Source: Veillonella infantium
Lineage (GTDB): Bacteria > Bacillota > Negativicutes > Veillonellales > Veillonellaceae
NCBI RefSeq assembly: GCF_002959895.1
Contig: NZ_PPDD01000001.1
Coordinates: forward strand, 124,001-188,000
Direction of reading: 5' to 3'
Length of the DNA: 64,000 nucleotides
Within the stretch, counting starts at the first letter, position 1, and every line of letters begins with the position of its first letter. The translations under genes and the position numbers were made by a program. This document shows, in pieces, positions 35,488 through 44,010 of this stretch. The notes under the pieces are model-generated. The model was not told the DNA's origin and searched no databases. It saw only the letters and a list, made by a program, of their open reading frames with translations.

Positions 35488-36030
35488 TTATAGCAGTTCT
35501 TTGATGAAGGTTTCCATTTCAGCCGGTTTTACAACAGGCTCAAAGCGCCCTACCACCTTACCTTGACGGTCTATGACAAATTTAGTAAAGTTCCACTTTA
35601 CTTCATCATCATTAAGATAATTAAGGTCAATACCATTAAGATAATCTGTAAGCATTTCCGTCTTATCACTCGGTGGGAAACCTTGGAACGGTTGCTCTTT
35701 AATCATATATTTAAAAAGTTCTAGTGCACTTTCATCACGCACATCTGCTTTTCCCATCACAGGGAAGGTAACACCGTAATTTAACTTACAGAATGATTGA
35801 ATTTCACTATTTGAACCAGGTTCTTCTTCCCCAAATTGGTTAGATGGAACAGCGATAATCTCTAATCCTTGATCTTTATATTTCTTATAAAGAGCCTCTA
35901 AGGCTTCATATTGATGAGTAAAGCCACACTTACTAGCCGTATTAACAATCACCAGCACTTTACCTTCAAAATCTTTTAAGCTTTGCTCTTCACCAGCTTT
36001 ATTGAGTAAGGAATAATTATATACAGTCAT
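35488..36030 (-). CDS. Glutathione peroxidase family protein
   Basis: A 180-residue thioredoxin-fold peroxidase. The active-site region VNTASKCGFTHQYEALE holds the peroxidatic Cys (not selenocysteine), followed by AVPSNQFGEEEPGS with the catalytic Gln, and WNFTKFVIDRQG with the Trp/Asn of the tetrad. Most bacterial members use thioredoxin. AGGAGG precedes the ATG at 36030; upstream in-frame codons lack a site. Probably acts against peroxides in this anaerobe. Confidence 0.93.
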   Translation of the reverse strand: MTVYNYSLLNKAGEEQSLKDFEGKVLVIVNTASKCGFTHQYEALEALYKKYKDQGLEIIAVPSNQFGEEEPGSNSEIQSFCKLNYGVTFPVMGKADVRDESALELFKYMIKEQPFQGFPPSDKTEMLTDYLNGIDLNYLNDDEVKWNFTKFVIDRQGKVVGRFEPVVKPAEMETFIKELL

Positions 36031-36145
36031 GATACGCCTCCTAAAAATATTCATACAATAGATATTATCATCATTTAAAATTCTACATGTCTTAATATCC
36101 AAGGTGTTATCACCTCATGACTATACTATATCGAAGTATCCAATA

Positions 36146-36937
36146 TTATAACAATGTTTTCACATCATAGCCAAATTTAGCTGTTGTTTCAGCAGCAGTT
36201 TTCTGCCATTCTGTAGGTGCTGTACCGTCTTTCTCAAGGAAGAAACCAGAGTCAAGATAGCGGATAATAATATAGTTGGAATTCTTTTGATCAAAACCGT
36301 TACCGCGACTGAAATCAATACCATGACCTGTATTGCGTGTTACAATGGCTTCCAATAACGGCAACGTAATGGCATTCAATGTGATTTTCATATCAGGAGA
36401 GTCAAATATCTTTTTAAGGAAAGAGCTAGGCTTTTCTTCCTTGTATACTAGCAATTTACTAATCGTACCATTAGATGCACATACTACGCGACGGATATCT
36501 TTAATAGGAATATCTACCTTACCATTAGAAATAACGCCGTTTTTAATGGTAATTTCTCGCTTACCCATAAAGGAAGAGTCTAATGGCAATTGAAGAGTAT
36601 CTAAGTTCGCAGGAAAATCTGCGGTCAATTTATTTCGAGCAAAGGCTGCAAGAATCGCTTTTGTTTCACGAATGTTGTGACCAGTATTAGATTCTGTGCG
36701 ATCCGTATCTAAATCTTGACCTTCTATATTTTTCCAGTTGTGATCTCTAAAGAGAATAGAATAATTACCGTTTGAATTTAAATATCTCATAAGATATAGC
36801 TCATTTACATCTTCAAAATCAATGTCTGTTAGAACTTGTCCATTTGCATCTTTGCAAAGTACACCATTGTAACTAATAGTTAAAGTCCGATCTGAACCTT
36901 CAAAAACAACGGGATGTGTATCGAATACAGAAATCAT
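36146..36937 (-). CDS. Hypothetical protein, possible PH-like domains
   Basis: A 263-residue soluble protein that I do not recognise. It has beta-rich segments (GSDRTLTISYNGVLCKD; EITIKNGVISNGKVDIPIKD) that resemble twin PH-like domains as found in bacterial DUF4429-type proteins; no membrane segment, no Cys pair and no catalytic motif. AAAGGAGAGGG precedes the ATG. Single gene between the peroxidase and Ric genes. Confidence 0.6.
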   Translation of the reverse strand: MISVFDTHPVVFEGSDRTLTISYNGVLCKDANGQVLTDIDFEDVNELYLMRYLNSNGNYSILFRDHNWKNIEGQDLDTDRTESNTGHNIRETKAILAAFARNKLTADFPANLDTLQLPLDSSFMGKREITIKNGVISNGKVDIPIKDIRRVVCASNGTISKLLVYKEEKPSSFLKKIFDSPDMKITLNAITLPLLEAIVTRNTGHGIDFSRGNGFDQKNSNYIIIRYLDSGFFLEKDGTAPTEWQKTAAETTAKFGYDVKTLL

Positions 36938-37120
36938 AGCCCTCTCCTTTTCACGACTCTAGACACAAATACACTTGTGCATATCAAGTGTATTCACTCA
37001 AACATTAATTAAATATATTAATCAAATATTCTTAACTTAATCATACACCTTCTATATGTATTTACGCAAACCGCATATTTCACCATAATATAGCTACAAA
37101 CTCATAATTTTTAAGAAAAC

Positions 37121-37152
37121 AAAAGACACCAACCATTCGATTGGTGTCTTTA
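37121..37152 (-). terminator. Terminator of the ric gene
   Basis: AAAGACACCAA pairs with TTGGTGTCTTT around an 8-base loop, followed by T/A-rich DNA. Confidence 0.8.
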
Positions 37153-37211
37153 CTACATACAAGGGTCCATTTTGCAATAGAGCCTTGTCGTTATACAGAT
37201 GATATTATAAT

Positions 37212-37871
37212 CTACTTCATGTCAAACAAAACAGAATTTTCTAAGAAAATATGTTCATGAAGACCTTCTTCTAAGGCTTTCATAGTCTTAAATACATAGA
37301 CATAAGTAGCACAGCCATCTGCTGGTGCTGTGTACTGGTTGGTCAATGCACTTAAGGATTCCAAAAGTACACCTGCAGCTTCGTGTTCAGCCCGAAGTTC
37401 ATCAAAGTCTATTGGTTTACCAGCTTTAAACTCAGGAAAGTCTACATGTTCTTCATGCCGGAAATGAGGTACAAGAGCGGATTTGAGTTGCAAAAAGGTT
37501 TGATAAATCTTTATCAATTCCTCACCATGATGGTCATAATGTACATTTAGTAGTTTTGCCAATCCTTGGTCAATTTCATCAATCATATTCAATTGTTCTC
37601 GATGATAGGTATGAACGATATAATCAATCAATTGGTCTTTAGAATAACTAAGCACCTCTGCACGAGAAGATTTCTGAGCAACTTGTACATCATTTAACAT
37701 AGCAATATATACATCCACATCTTTACCTATTTCTGTAATAGCCTCTGCTAAAGGATGTCCACCACCACAGCAAAAATCAATTCCATCTTTTGCTAATACA
37801 TCCATTAACTCTGGATTTACTTTTACCGCATCAGCTACGGTCATGGATTTATTAATAGTTCCAAAACTCAT
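37212..37871 (-). CDS. ric: Iron-sulfur cluster repair di-iron protein (Ric/ScdA)
   Basis: A 219-residue protein. An N-terminal ScdA_N (DUF542) domain with DFCCGGGHPL is followed by a hemerythrin-like domain with metal-binding HxxE/H residues (HREQLNMIDEID, HFRHEEHVDFPEF, HEHIFLENSVLF). The family repairs Fe-S clusters damaged by nitric oxide or oxidants. GGAGGTG precedes the ATG at 37871. It would protect the Fe-S-rich fumarate reductase and glutamate synthase of this window (inference). Confidence 0.92.
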   Translation of the reverse strand: MSFGTINKSMTVADAVKVNPELMDVLAKDGIDFCCGGGHPLAEAITEIGKDVDVYIAMLNDVQVAQKSSRAEVLSYSKDQLIDYIVHTYHREQLNMIDEIDQGLAKLLNVHYDHHGEELIKIYQTFLQLKSALVPHFRHEEHVDFPEFKAGKPIDFDELRAEHEAAGVLLESLSALTNQYTAPADGCATYVYVFKTMKALEEGLHEHIFLENSVLFDMK

Positions 37872-38052
37872 AAGATACACCTCCAATGGTTTATGCCGAT
37901 CTATATTCTTATAGTTATACTATACGATCAACCATGGATTCTGTCTGTCGCAGTAGCTACTAATTTGAAAGTACCATGACAACAATGGTAAGGCTGTAAA
38001 AAATAACATAAAGTAATGAATATAAAAATATATGGATATATATTGAACATAC

Positions 38053-38080
38053 AAAAAGCTGGCCCCATAGAGCCAGCTTT
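38053..38080 (-). terminator. Terminator of pta
   Basis: AAAGCTGGC pairs with GCCAGCTTT around an 8-base loop, 55 bp past the stop. Confidence 0.75.
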
Positions 38081-38134
38081 CAGCATATCAAAACATATAC
38101 AACATATGTTTATATATAATTGTGTGGGCAACTA

Positions 38135-39133
38135 TTAGATGCTTTCAACAGCAGCAATAGCCGCAACGTCTACAACGTCTTGAGCAGAGCAGCCACGGGA
38201 AAGGTCATGAACTGGTTTAGCCAAACCTTGAATCAATGGGCCAAGAGCGTCAGCGCCGGAGAAGCGTTGTACCAATTTGTAACCAATGTTAGCAGCTTGA
38301 AGATCAGGGAAAATCAAAATGTTAGCTTTACCAGCTACGTTGGAGCCAGGAGCTTTCTTTTCTGCTACGGAAGGAACGATGGAAGCATCCAATTGTAATT
38401 CGCCGTCGAATTTGAAGTCTACATTACGTTCTTTCAAAATGTTAACAGCTTCTACTACTTTGTCTACTTCTGGAGTGGAAGCGGAACCTTTAGTGGAGAA
38501 GGACAACATGGATACGCGAGGGTCAGCCATACCAACAACTTTGCGAGCTTTTTCTACAGTGGATTCTGCGATATCAGCCAATTGTTCGCTAGTTGGGTTA
38601 GGCAATACGCCGCAGTCGGAGAATACGAGCATACCGTCGTCGCCATATTCTTTTTTGCTTGTAAACATGAACATGGAAGAAGATACAGTTTTAAGGCCTG
38701 GTTTAGTACCTACTACTTGTAATGCAGCACGCAATACATTAGCAGTTGGGCAACCAGAACCAGCAACCATGCCATCTACAGCGCCAAGACGAACGAGCAT
38801 AGCACCGAAGAATAAGCAGTCACCTTTCATAGTTGCGTCAGCTTTTTCAGGAGTCATACCTTTTTTAGCACGCAATTCTACGAATGTATCAACCATTTCT
38901 TGGTAACGATCGTAGTTAGCTGGATCGATGATTTCAGCACCTTCTACGGATACGCCAACAGCTTTAGCAGCTTCTGCGATTTCAGCTGGGTTACCTACTA
39001 ATACAGGTGTTACGAAACCTTCTTTCAAAATGATTTCTGTTGCTTTCAATACACGTTCATCTTGGTATTCTGGCAACACGATTTTTTTACCTAATGGTTT
39101 TACTTGGTCTTTTAATTTTTGAATTAAATCCAC
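38135..39133 (-). CDS. pta: Phosphate acetyltransferase
   Basis: A 332-residue enzyme interconverting acetyl-CoA and acetyl phosphate, the step before acetate kinase in ATP-yielding acetate formation. It is the short, catalytic-domain-only form. Conserved parts: IVLPEYQDERVLKA, DCLFFGAMLVRLG, MVAGSGCPTANVLRA, STKGSA, and ANILIFPDLQAANIGYK with FSGADALGPLIQG near the end. No acetate kinase gene is adjacent. Three palindromes at exact 40-bp spacing stand 128-223 bp upstream, pointing to a dedicated regulator. Confidence 0.96.
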   Translation of the reverse strand: MDLIQKLKDQVKPLGKKIVLPEYQDERVLKATEIILKEGFVTPVLVGNPAEIAEAAKAVGVSVEGAEIIDPANYDRYQEMVDTFVELRAKKGMTPEKADATMKGDCLFFGAMLVRLGAVDGMVAGSGCPTANVLRAALQVVGTKPGLKTVSSSMFMFTSKKEYGDDGMLVFSDCGVLPNPTSEQLADIAESTVEKARKVVGMADPRVSMLSFSTKGSASTPEVDKVVEAVNILKERNVDFKFDGELQLDASIVPSVAEKKAPGSNVAGKANILIFPDLQAANIGYKLVQRFSGADALGPLIQGLAKPVHDLSRGCSAQDVVDVAAIAAVESI

Positions 39134-39260
39134 GATTTTTGCCTCCTTAACATTGGCTTATGCCATATCAATACTATTATTATAGCAAATTCAACCTATT
39201 GGTAAAAGTAAAATTTATTTTCTTAGCCTATTATTCCAATTTTACCCCTTTTAGTGAAAG

Positions 39261-39380
39261 TTGGAATTCATTCCCACTTCACCAATTTTTACCTATCAAC
39301 TTGGAATCTATTCCAACTTTGACACTTTTTTATGACTAATTTGGATTCTATTCCAACTTTTAAAAGAGTATTCTCTGAAT
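39261..39380. promoter_or_regulatory. Three tandem 40-bp operator repeats between pta and the LUD gene
   Basis: Palindromes TTGGAATTCATTCCCA (39261), TTGGAATCTATTCCAA (39301) and TTGGATTCTATTCCAA (39341) start exactly 40 bp apart, each followed by ACTT(T/C). The middle one is a perfect 7-2-7 inverted repeat. A half-site TTCCAA lies at 39234-39239. Spacing of about four helical turns puts all copies on the same face of DNA, as for cooperative binding. The protein is not known; the array may serve pta, the divergent LUD gene, or both. Confidence 0.7.
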
Positions 39381-39492
39381 GATACCATGATAAAGTATTG
39401 GCTTAGTTATATTAAAAGGCTACAATAATACCAAAACATTGCTATAGTAATAATCAAGAGGATACTACTTTTATCCCCATTCAGGAGGACTC

Positions 39493-40170
39493 ATGGCAAA
39501 TACAGAAACGACAATCAACGCAGTTATGCATCCACAGCCTAATGAAACGCCCATAGATATTGAAAAGACAATCAAAGCGTTAGAGAGAAATAAATTTGTA
39601 GTTCATTATTTTGAAACCGGTGCCGAAGCCGTTACATATCTAAAAAATCGCATCCAAAACAAATGTGTCGCCATCGGCGATTCTCGCACTTTATTGGAAC
39701 TCAACGTTCACGACGCTTTATCTGAGGTCAACGAAGACATAACAGATATTCAGCGACCATTGGAGGGTGAAAGCTTCCGCGATACGGCCTTACGCACCAT
39801 GGGACGCGATGTATTTCTCACCTCTGTAAACGCCCTTTCACAAACGGGAGAGATGGTGAATATCGACGGCACAGGCAATCGTGTAGCAGCCTCCTTATTT
39901 GGCTCCCAAGAGGTTTTCTTTGTATTGGGTATTAACAAGATTACCCCAGATTTAGCCTCCGCTATTTATCGTGCACGAAACGTAGCGGCTCCACTTAATA
40001 GTAAGAAAAATAAAAAGAGCTCTCTCAATCCGTGTGCTAACTTAGAAGAAAAATGCTACGACTGCGGCTCTCCAGATCGTATATGTAATGCATTAACTAT
40101 TTACTATAAAAAGATGCGTAACATGCAAACTATGGAAGTCATTATCATCAATGAAGCTTTAGGCTTCTAA
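39493..40170 (+). CDS. LUD-domain (lactate utilisation, LutC/YkgG-like) protein
   Basis: A 225-residue protein with the LUD (DUF162) pattern: VVHYFETGAEAVTYLKNRI, CVAIGDSRTLLELNVHDAL, then FLTSVNALSQTGEMVNIDGTGNRVAASLFG with the conserved TGE...N.D..GNR motif, followed by VFFVLGINKI. Four Cys near the end (CANLEEKCYDCGSPDRIC) may bind a metal. Relatives act in L-lactate oxidation complexes; here it stands alone. CAGGAGGACTC precedes the ATG. It overlaps the convergent XRE gene end by 23 bases. Confidence 0.88.
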   Translation: MANTETTINAVMHPQPNETPIDIEKTIKALERNKFVVHYFETGAEAVTYLKNRIQNKCVAIGDSRTLLELNVHDALSEVNEDITDIQRPLEGESFRDTALRTMGRDVFLTSVNALSQTGEMVNIDGTGNRVAASLFGSQEVFFVLGINKITPDLASAIYRARNVAAPLNSKKNKKSSLNPCANLEEKCYDCGSPDRICNALTIYYKKMRNMQTMEVIIINEALGF

Positions 40171-40423
40171 TAGCTTGTGGGCCATTGAGAAAGTCTTGAA
40201 CACTCAATTGCCCTAGTCCATTGACGACTCTATAAATCGTAGACCATCTAGGGTCTATAGCACCACTTTCAAGATCACTTATATAAGATTGAGCTAGACC
40301 TGATTTATCTGCTAATTGATACTGCGTCATGCCCAATTGTCTACGCCAAAGCAAAATCAACACCCCGAGTTTGTGAACTTCTTGTCGAACCTGTATATCA
40401 CGACAACATAGGATAGGATTCAT
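40148..40423 (-). CDS. XRE-family helix-turn-helix regulator
   Basis: A 91-residue DNA-binding protein; the HTH is GMTQYQLADKSGLAQSYISDLESG (in parts, about residues 31-54), followed by WSTIYRVVNGLG. It has little beyond the HTH domain. GAGG precedes the ATG. It is convergent with and overlaps the LUD gene by 23 bp. It is a plausible but unproven candidate for binding the operator array 5' of the LUD gene. Confidence 0.88.
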   Translation of the reverse strand: MNPILCCRDIQVRQEVHKLGVLILLWRRQLGMTQYQLADKSGLAQSYISDLESGAIDPRWSTIYRVVNGLGQLSVQDFLNGPQAIRSLKLH

Positions 40424-40521
40424 AGCAACCTCTATCTACTTTCACACTCAACACATGGTTATGCCTTTACTATACGACTCGGCGCCATTCCTGCATAGTA
40501 GCAGTTGAAAAGCAATAACGC

Positions 40522-40574
40522 AAAAGCCTCCATAAAAACTAAGGCATAAATTAGTTCTATCGAGGCTTTTTTCT
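40522..40574. terminator. Hairpin with bidirectional T runs
   Basis: AAAAGCCTC pairs with GAGGCTTTT, with inner ACTAA/TTAGT pairs, followed by T-rich DNA on the plus strand. The rest of 40424-40865 is AT-rich with no gene found. Confidence 0.6.
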
Positions 40575-40865
40575 TTGCATATTAAGTTATGTCCGATTTC
40601 ATCAATTCGTGGAATTTTAGTATATCTAGAGATAATTAAGACTAAAAATACAGGTATTGTAATCGATAAGCTCAGGTTTTATAAGCATTTATCGTAATTT
40701 CTATACATTATCTATGCAGGAAAGACAAATTTGAATTCTAATATCACACTGGATTAGCCTACATCATAATAAGTACATATATACATGACCCTCTACTTTG
40801 ACCGTAAACTGAAACCAATAATAAAACACTATTAAAATACTATAATAATCAAATCCTTATAGTAA

Positions 40866-40896
40866 AAAGAGTCCTATACTAAGTATAGGACTCTTT
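40866..40896 (-). terminator. Terminator of the glutamate synthase gene
   Basis: AAAGAGTCCTATACT pairs perfectly with AGTATAGGACTCTTT, with a near-zero loop, 17 bp past the stop. Confidence 0.85.
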
Positions 40897-40912
40897 GATT
40901 ATCTCTATAAGA

Positions 40913-42265
40913 TTATTGATTAGCGCTTTCTTGAGCTTTTTTGATTTCCATGTATTTAACCATGCCGTCAACAGCTTTTTTAGCTTCCCGCATAGCGAGT
41001 ACTACAGTAGCAGGTTTATGTACAACGTCGCCGCCAGCAAAGACGCCAGCGCGATTAGTCATGCCATATGGATCTTCAGATGTAATGATATAGCCTTTTT
41101 CGTCTACCTTTAGGTTATTACCTTCGCCGATAAGACGTGCATTTGGTTTGTGGCCAGCAGCGATGATGATTTTATCTACAGGCATAACTTGGAAGTTACC
41201 AGTACCGTGAATGCCTGCACCATCTTCGTTAAGAGCCATCACTTCGTATTTGAAGCCTTCTACCTTGTCTTTACCTTCTACACCCACTGGAGAAGCGAAC
41301 CATTGGAATTGAACACCTTCAGCACGTGCTTCTTCGTATTCAGACAATAGTGCTGGCATTTGTTCTTGGCTACGACGATATGCTACCGTTACGGATTCAC
41401 AGCCTAAACGTACGCATGTACGAGCCGCATCCATCGCTACGTTACCGCCGCCAATGATGATAACACGGTCGCCTTTTTTAACAGGAATTTGATCCTTGTC
41501 AAGCTCGCCATTTTCTACTAATTGTACATTAGTCAACAAGTACATCGCTTGGAATACACCGTGCACTTCATCATTTTCCATACGTACTTCTTGAGGAATA
41601 TGAGTACCAGTACCGATAAAGATGGTATCAAAGCCTTCAGCGAAGAGTTCATCCAATGTTTTATCTTGACCGATAAATGTATTACATACGAATTTAACCC
41701 CTAAGCCTTCAAGACGAGCGATTTCACGACGTACAACAGATTTAGACAAACGGAACTCAGGAATACCGAATAAGAGTACACCACCTGGTTCAGATTGACC
41801 TTCAAATACAGTTACATCATAGCCAAGTTTAGCGATATCGCCGGCTACGGACAAGCCTGCAGGACCGGAACCTACAACGGCAACCTTACCAAGATCTTGT
41901 TTGATTTTCTTAGGTTTGCGAAGTTCATTGATGCTTTCAAAATCAGCAGCAAAGCGTTCCAATTTACCAATATTGATAGGCGGTTTTTTCGCCTTATTCA
42001 TGATGCAGTTACCTTCGCATTGGTTTTCGCGCGGACATACGCGACCACAAATGGATGGCAAGTTTGTACGTTCTGCCAAGATATCATTGGCTTCACCAAA
42101 GTTACCGCGTGCGATGGCTTGGATAAAACGAGGAATCTCGTTTTCAATAGGGCAACCCATACGGCACAATGGTTTCGGACAATTTAGACAACGTTTCGCC
42201 TCAGCGAGCGCTTCCTCCATTGTATAATCCGCATCAAAATGTAGTGGTTTTAATTCGTTACTCAT
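40913..42265 (-). CDS. gltA: NADPH-dependent glutamate synthase, small-subunit/homotetrameric type
   Basis: A 450-residue FAD/Fe-S oxidoreductase. The N-terminal part holds Cys clusters CLNCPKPLCRMGCP and CGRVCPRENQCEGNC (about residues 27-94). It is followed by FAD site VAVVGSGPAGLSVAGDIA, RLSKSVVRREI, NAD(P) site VIIIGGGNVAMDAARTCVR and a final GVFAGGDVV. The length suits the stand-alone TIGR01316-type enzyme; the same fold serves NfnB and sulfide dehydrogenase, and no NfnA gene is adjacent, so the exact role is open. AGGAGG precedes the ATG; a structured leader of about 150 bases is likely. Confidence 0.88.
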   Translation of the reverse strand: MSNELKPLHFDADYTMEEALAEAKRCLNCPKPLCRMGCPIENEIPRFIQAIARGNFGEANDILAERTNLPSICGRVCPRENQCEGNCIMNKAKKPPINIGKLERFAADFESINELRKPKKIKQDLGKVAVVGSGPAGLSVAGDIAKLGYDVTVFEGQSEPGGVLLFGIPEFRLSKSVVRREIARLEGLGVKFVCNTFIGQDKTLDELFAEGFDTIFIGTGTHIPQEVRMENDEVHGVFQAMYLLTNVQLVENGELDKDQIPVKKGDRVIIIGGGNVAMDAARTCVRLGCESVTVAYRRSQEQMPALLSEYEEARAEGVQFQWFASPVGVEGKDKVEGFKYEVMALNEDGAGIHGTGNFQVMPVDKIIIAAGHKPNARLIGEGNNLKVDEKGYIITSEDPYGMTNRAGVFAGGDVVHKPATVVLAMREAKKAVDGMVKYMEIKKAQESANQ

Positions 42266-42282
42266 GGCACATGCCTCCTAAC

Positions 42283-42460
42283 AAGGATCCAGTACTATAC
42301 TTATACAGCGTTGCATGTACCTGAGCAATCCGATGAGCCCTCTCACATAGGGATGCCGCCACATGCTGCTAAGATTTATCTTTTGTAACCATTCGATAGA
42401 CGTGTGGTCACTGGTCAGACGCACACTATTCTATAGTATATTCTAAATTGTGAAAGTCCC
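42283..42460 (-). promoter_or_regulatory. Structured leader of the glutamate synthase gene
   Basis: Read on the minus strand, GTGTG and CACAC arms flank GACCAGTGACC, and a second domain is closed by GCATGT/ACATGC with inner CCC-GGG hairpin and GAGGGCTC/GATTGCTC-like segments. TATACTATAGAAT at about 42428-42440 could be the -10. It does not match the glnA, TPP, lysine, glycine or T-box patterns I know. The rest of 42266-42651 holds only the divergent promoter of patB. Confidence 0.35.
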
Positions 42461-42651
42461 AACAGTCAAGCAAATATAGCACCTTTTGTATACCAATATA
42501 GGCCCTATTCATGCAAGGATTGCATAGAAAAGAAAGATGCTGTAACGCCATTTTCTAAGTGTATATTTACATATACATCTATGCATGTATACTGATAATA
42601 GATAGATCAATTGATTCTCACCACATTAACATACACTTATAGAGGTTCACT

Positions 42652-43845
42652 ATGAACACAATAGACTTTACAGAAAAATACTATATCAATCGCCGCGGTT
42701 CCCATTCCCGCAAATGGGACGGCGAACACTTAAAATTTAACCACACCGATTTATTACCACTATGGGTGGCTGATATGGACTTTATGCCCCCTCAATGTAT
42801 TCAAGATGCTATTTGTAACTATGTGAAAGCTAACCCTTTGGGCTATACCATGACAAATCCGAATTATATAGAAGCCGTCATGAGTTGGTATAAACGCCAT
42901 CATCATTGTAAGCTTCAAAAAGACTGGCTTACAAGTGCACCCAATGTTATTACAGGCATTATGTGGTGTATTGGGGCTTTCACAAAACCAAATGATGCCA
43001 TTGCCGTTCTAAGTCCTGTGTACGGCGCCTTTGATACGAGCGCCAGCGATGCACAGCGCCAGATCATCGCTATTCCTATGAAACGCAGTGACGATAATCG
43101 CTATACCGTAGATTACGAGGCCTTTGAAACGGCGATTACCATGCACGATGTTAAACTGTTCATTCACTGCAATCCTCATAATCCTGTAGGTCACGTATGG
43201 ACAGAAAATGAGATGGCTCGGTTATTTAGCATTTGTGAGCAACATAAGGTGCTCATCATCAGCGACGAAATCCATCAGGACCTCATTACAGATTCAACAC
43301 CATTTACATCGGCTCTAACAGTAGCTAGCGGCGCCTATGCCGATAATATTATTGCTATGTCTTCCCTGTCCAAATCGTTTAATATGGCTAGTTTGCATCA
43401 TGCAGAGGTTATCATTCCAAACGAAAAGCTGAGAGACCAATTCAACTTCTATAAAGCCCATGTATACCATACGGACTCCGATGTTATTGCTGAAACGGCC
43501 ATCACTGTAGCCTACACACATCCAGAGTCGGAGGCATGGCTCACAGATGTACTGACTGTTATACGTGAAAATTATGAATATCTGTGCAGAGAGCTTTGTA
43601 CGGCATTACCACAAATCCGCATCAGCCCTATGGACGGCACCTATTTAGCATGGATTGATTTTGGTGCCTATGTAAAGGCGGAAAATATGCATGACCTATT
43701 TGAAAATAAATGCCGCATCGCACCAAGCTTTGGCGAATGGTTTGGCGGCGAAAACTACACCACCTTTGTACGCCTAAACTTGGCTACTAGCCTTGAAAAT
43801 ATTAAGACTGCTACCCATAATATTATCAAGTACGTACGCCCTTAA
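42652..43845 (+). CDS. patB: PatB/MalY-type PLP aminotransferase (cystathionine beta-lyase)
   Basis: A 397-residue class I/II PLP enzyme with the MalY/PatB pattern: HTDLLPLWVADMDF near the N-terminus, NPHNPVGHVW, ISDEIHQDL with the Asp that binds the pyridine ring, and SLSKSFNMASLHHA with the PLP-binding Lys, ending VRLNLATS with the carboxylate-binding Arg. Members cleave C-S bonds of cystathionine/cysteine, giving pyruvate, ammonia and sulfide. The usual SxSKTFN is SLSKSFN here. No clear ribosome site before the ATG (GAGGTTC at 42642-42648 is the best). Confidence 0.9.
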   Translation: MNTIDFTEKYYINRRGSHSRKWDGEHLKFNHTDLLPLWVADMDFMPPQCIQDAICNYVKANPLGYTMTNPNYIEAVMSWYKRHHHCKLQKDWLTSAPNVITGIMWCIGAFTKPNDAIAVLSPVYGAFDTSASDAQRQIIAIPMKRSDDNRYTVDYEAFETAITMHDVKLFIHCNPHNPVGHVWTENEMARLFSICEQHKVLIISDEIHQDLITDSTPFTSALTVASGAYADNIIAMSSLSKSFNMASLHHAEVIIPNEKLRDQFNFYKAHVYHTDSDVIAETAITVAYTHPESEAWLTDVLTVIRENYEYLCRELCTALPQIRISPMDGTYLAWIDFGAYVKAENMHDLFENKCRIAPSFGEWFGGENYTTFVRLNLATSLENIKTATHNIIKYVRP

Positions 43846-43921
43846 TAGGTACCTCTTATCAAAAAATACATTAATTCAGGAAATACATTAATCATATTAG
43901 AGAATTCATTTCGTACAAATA

Positions 43922-43966
43922 AAAGAGGCTGCTCTAGCATCATTCAATGTTAGAGCAGCCTTTTTG
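43922..43966. terminator. Bidirectional terminator between patB and the DUF438 gene
   Basis: AAAAGAGGCTGCTCTA pairs with TAGAGCAGCCTTTTT around a 14-base loop, T runs on both strands; it serves both convergent genes. Confidence 0.92.
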
Positions 43967-44010
43967 TATCAAAGTTTCACTGTATCACACAACTAGTATT
44001 ACACTAGTTT

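Noticed and set aside
37928-38131. Minus-strand frame of 67 codons after pta
   Set aside because: It includes the pta terminator and has no start signal.
42283-42460. T-box, glutamine or TPP riboswitch
   Set aside because: The conserved words of these families (T-box GGGTGG, TPP CTGAGA with ACCTGATCTGG, glnA-type consensus) are absent, so only an unnamed structured leader is reported.
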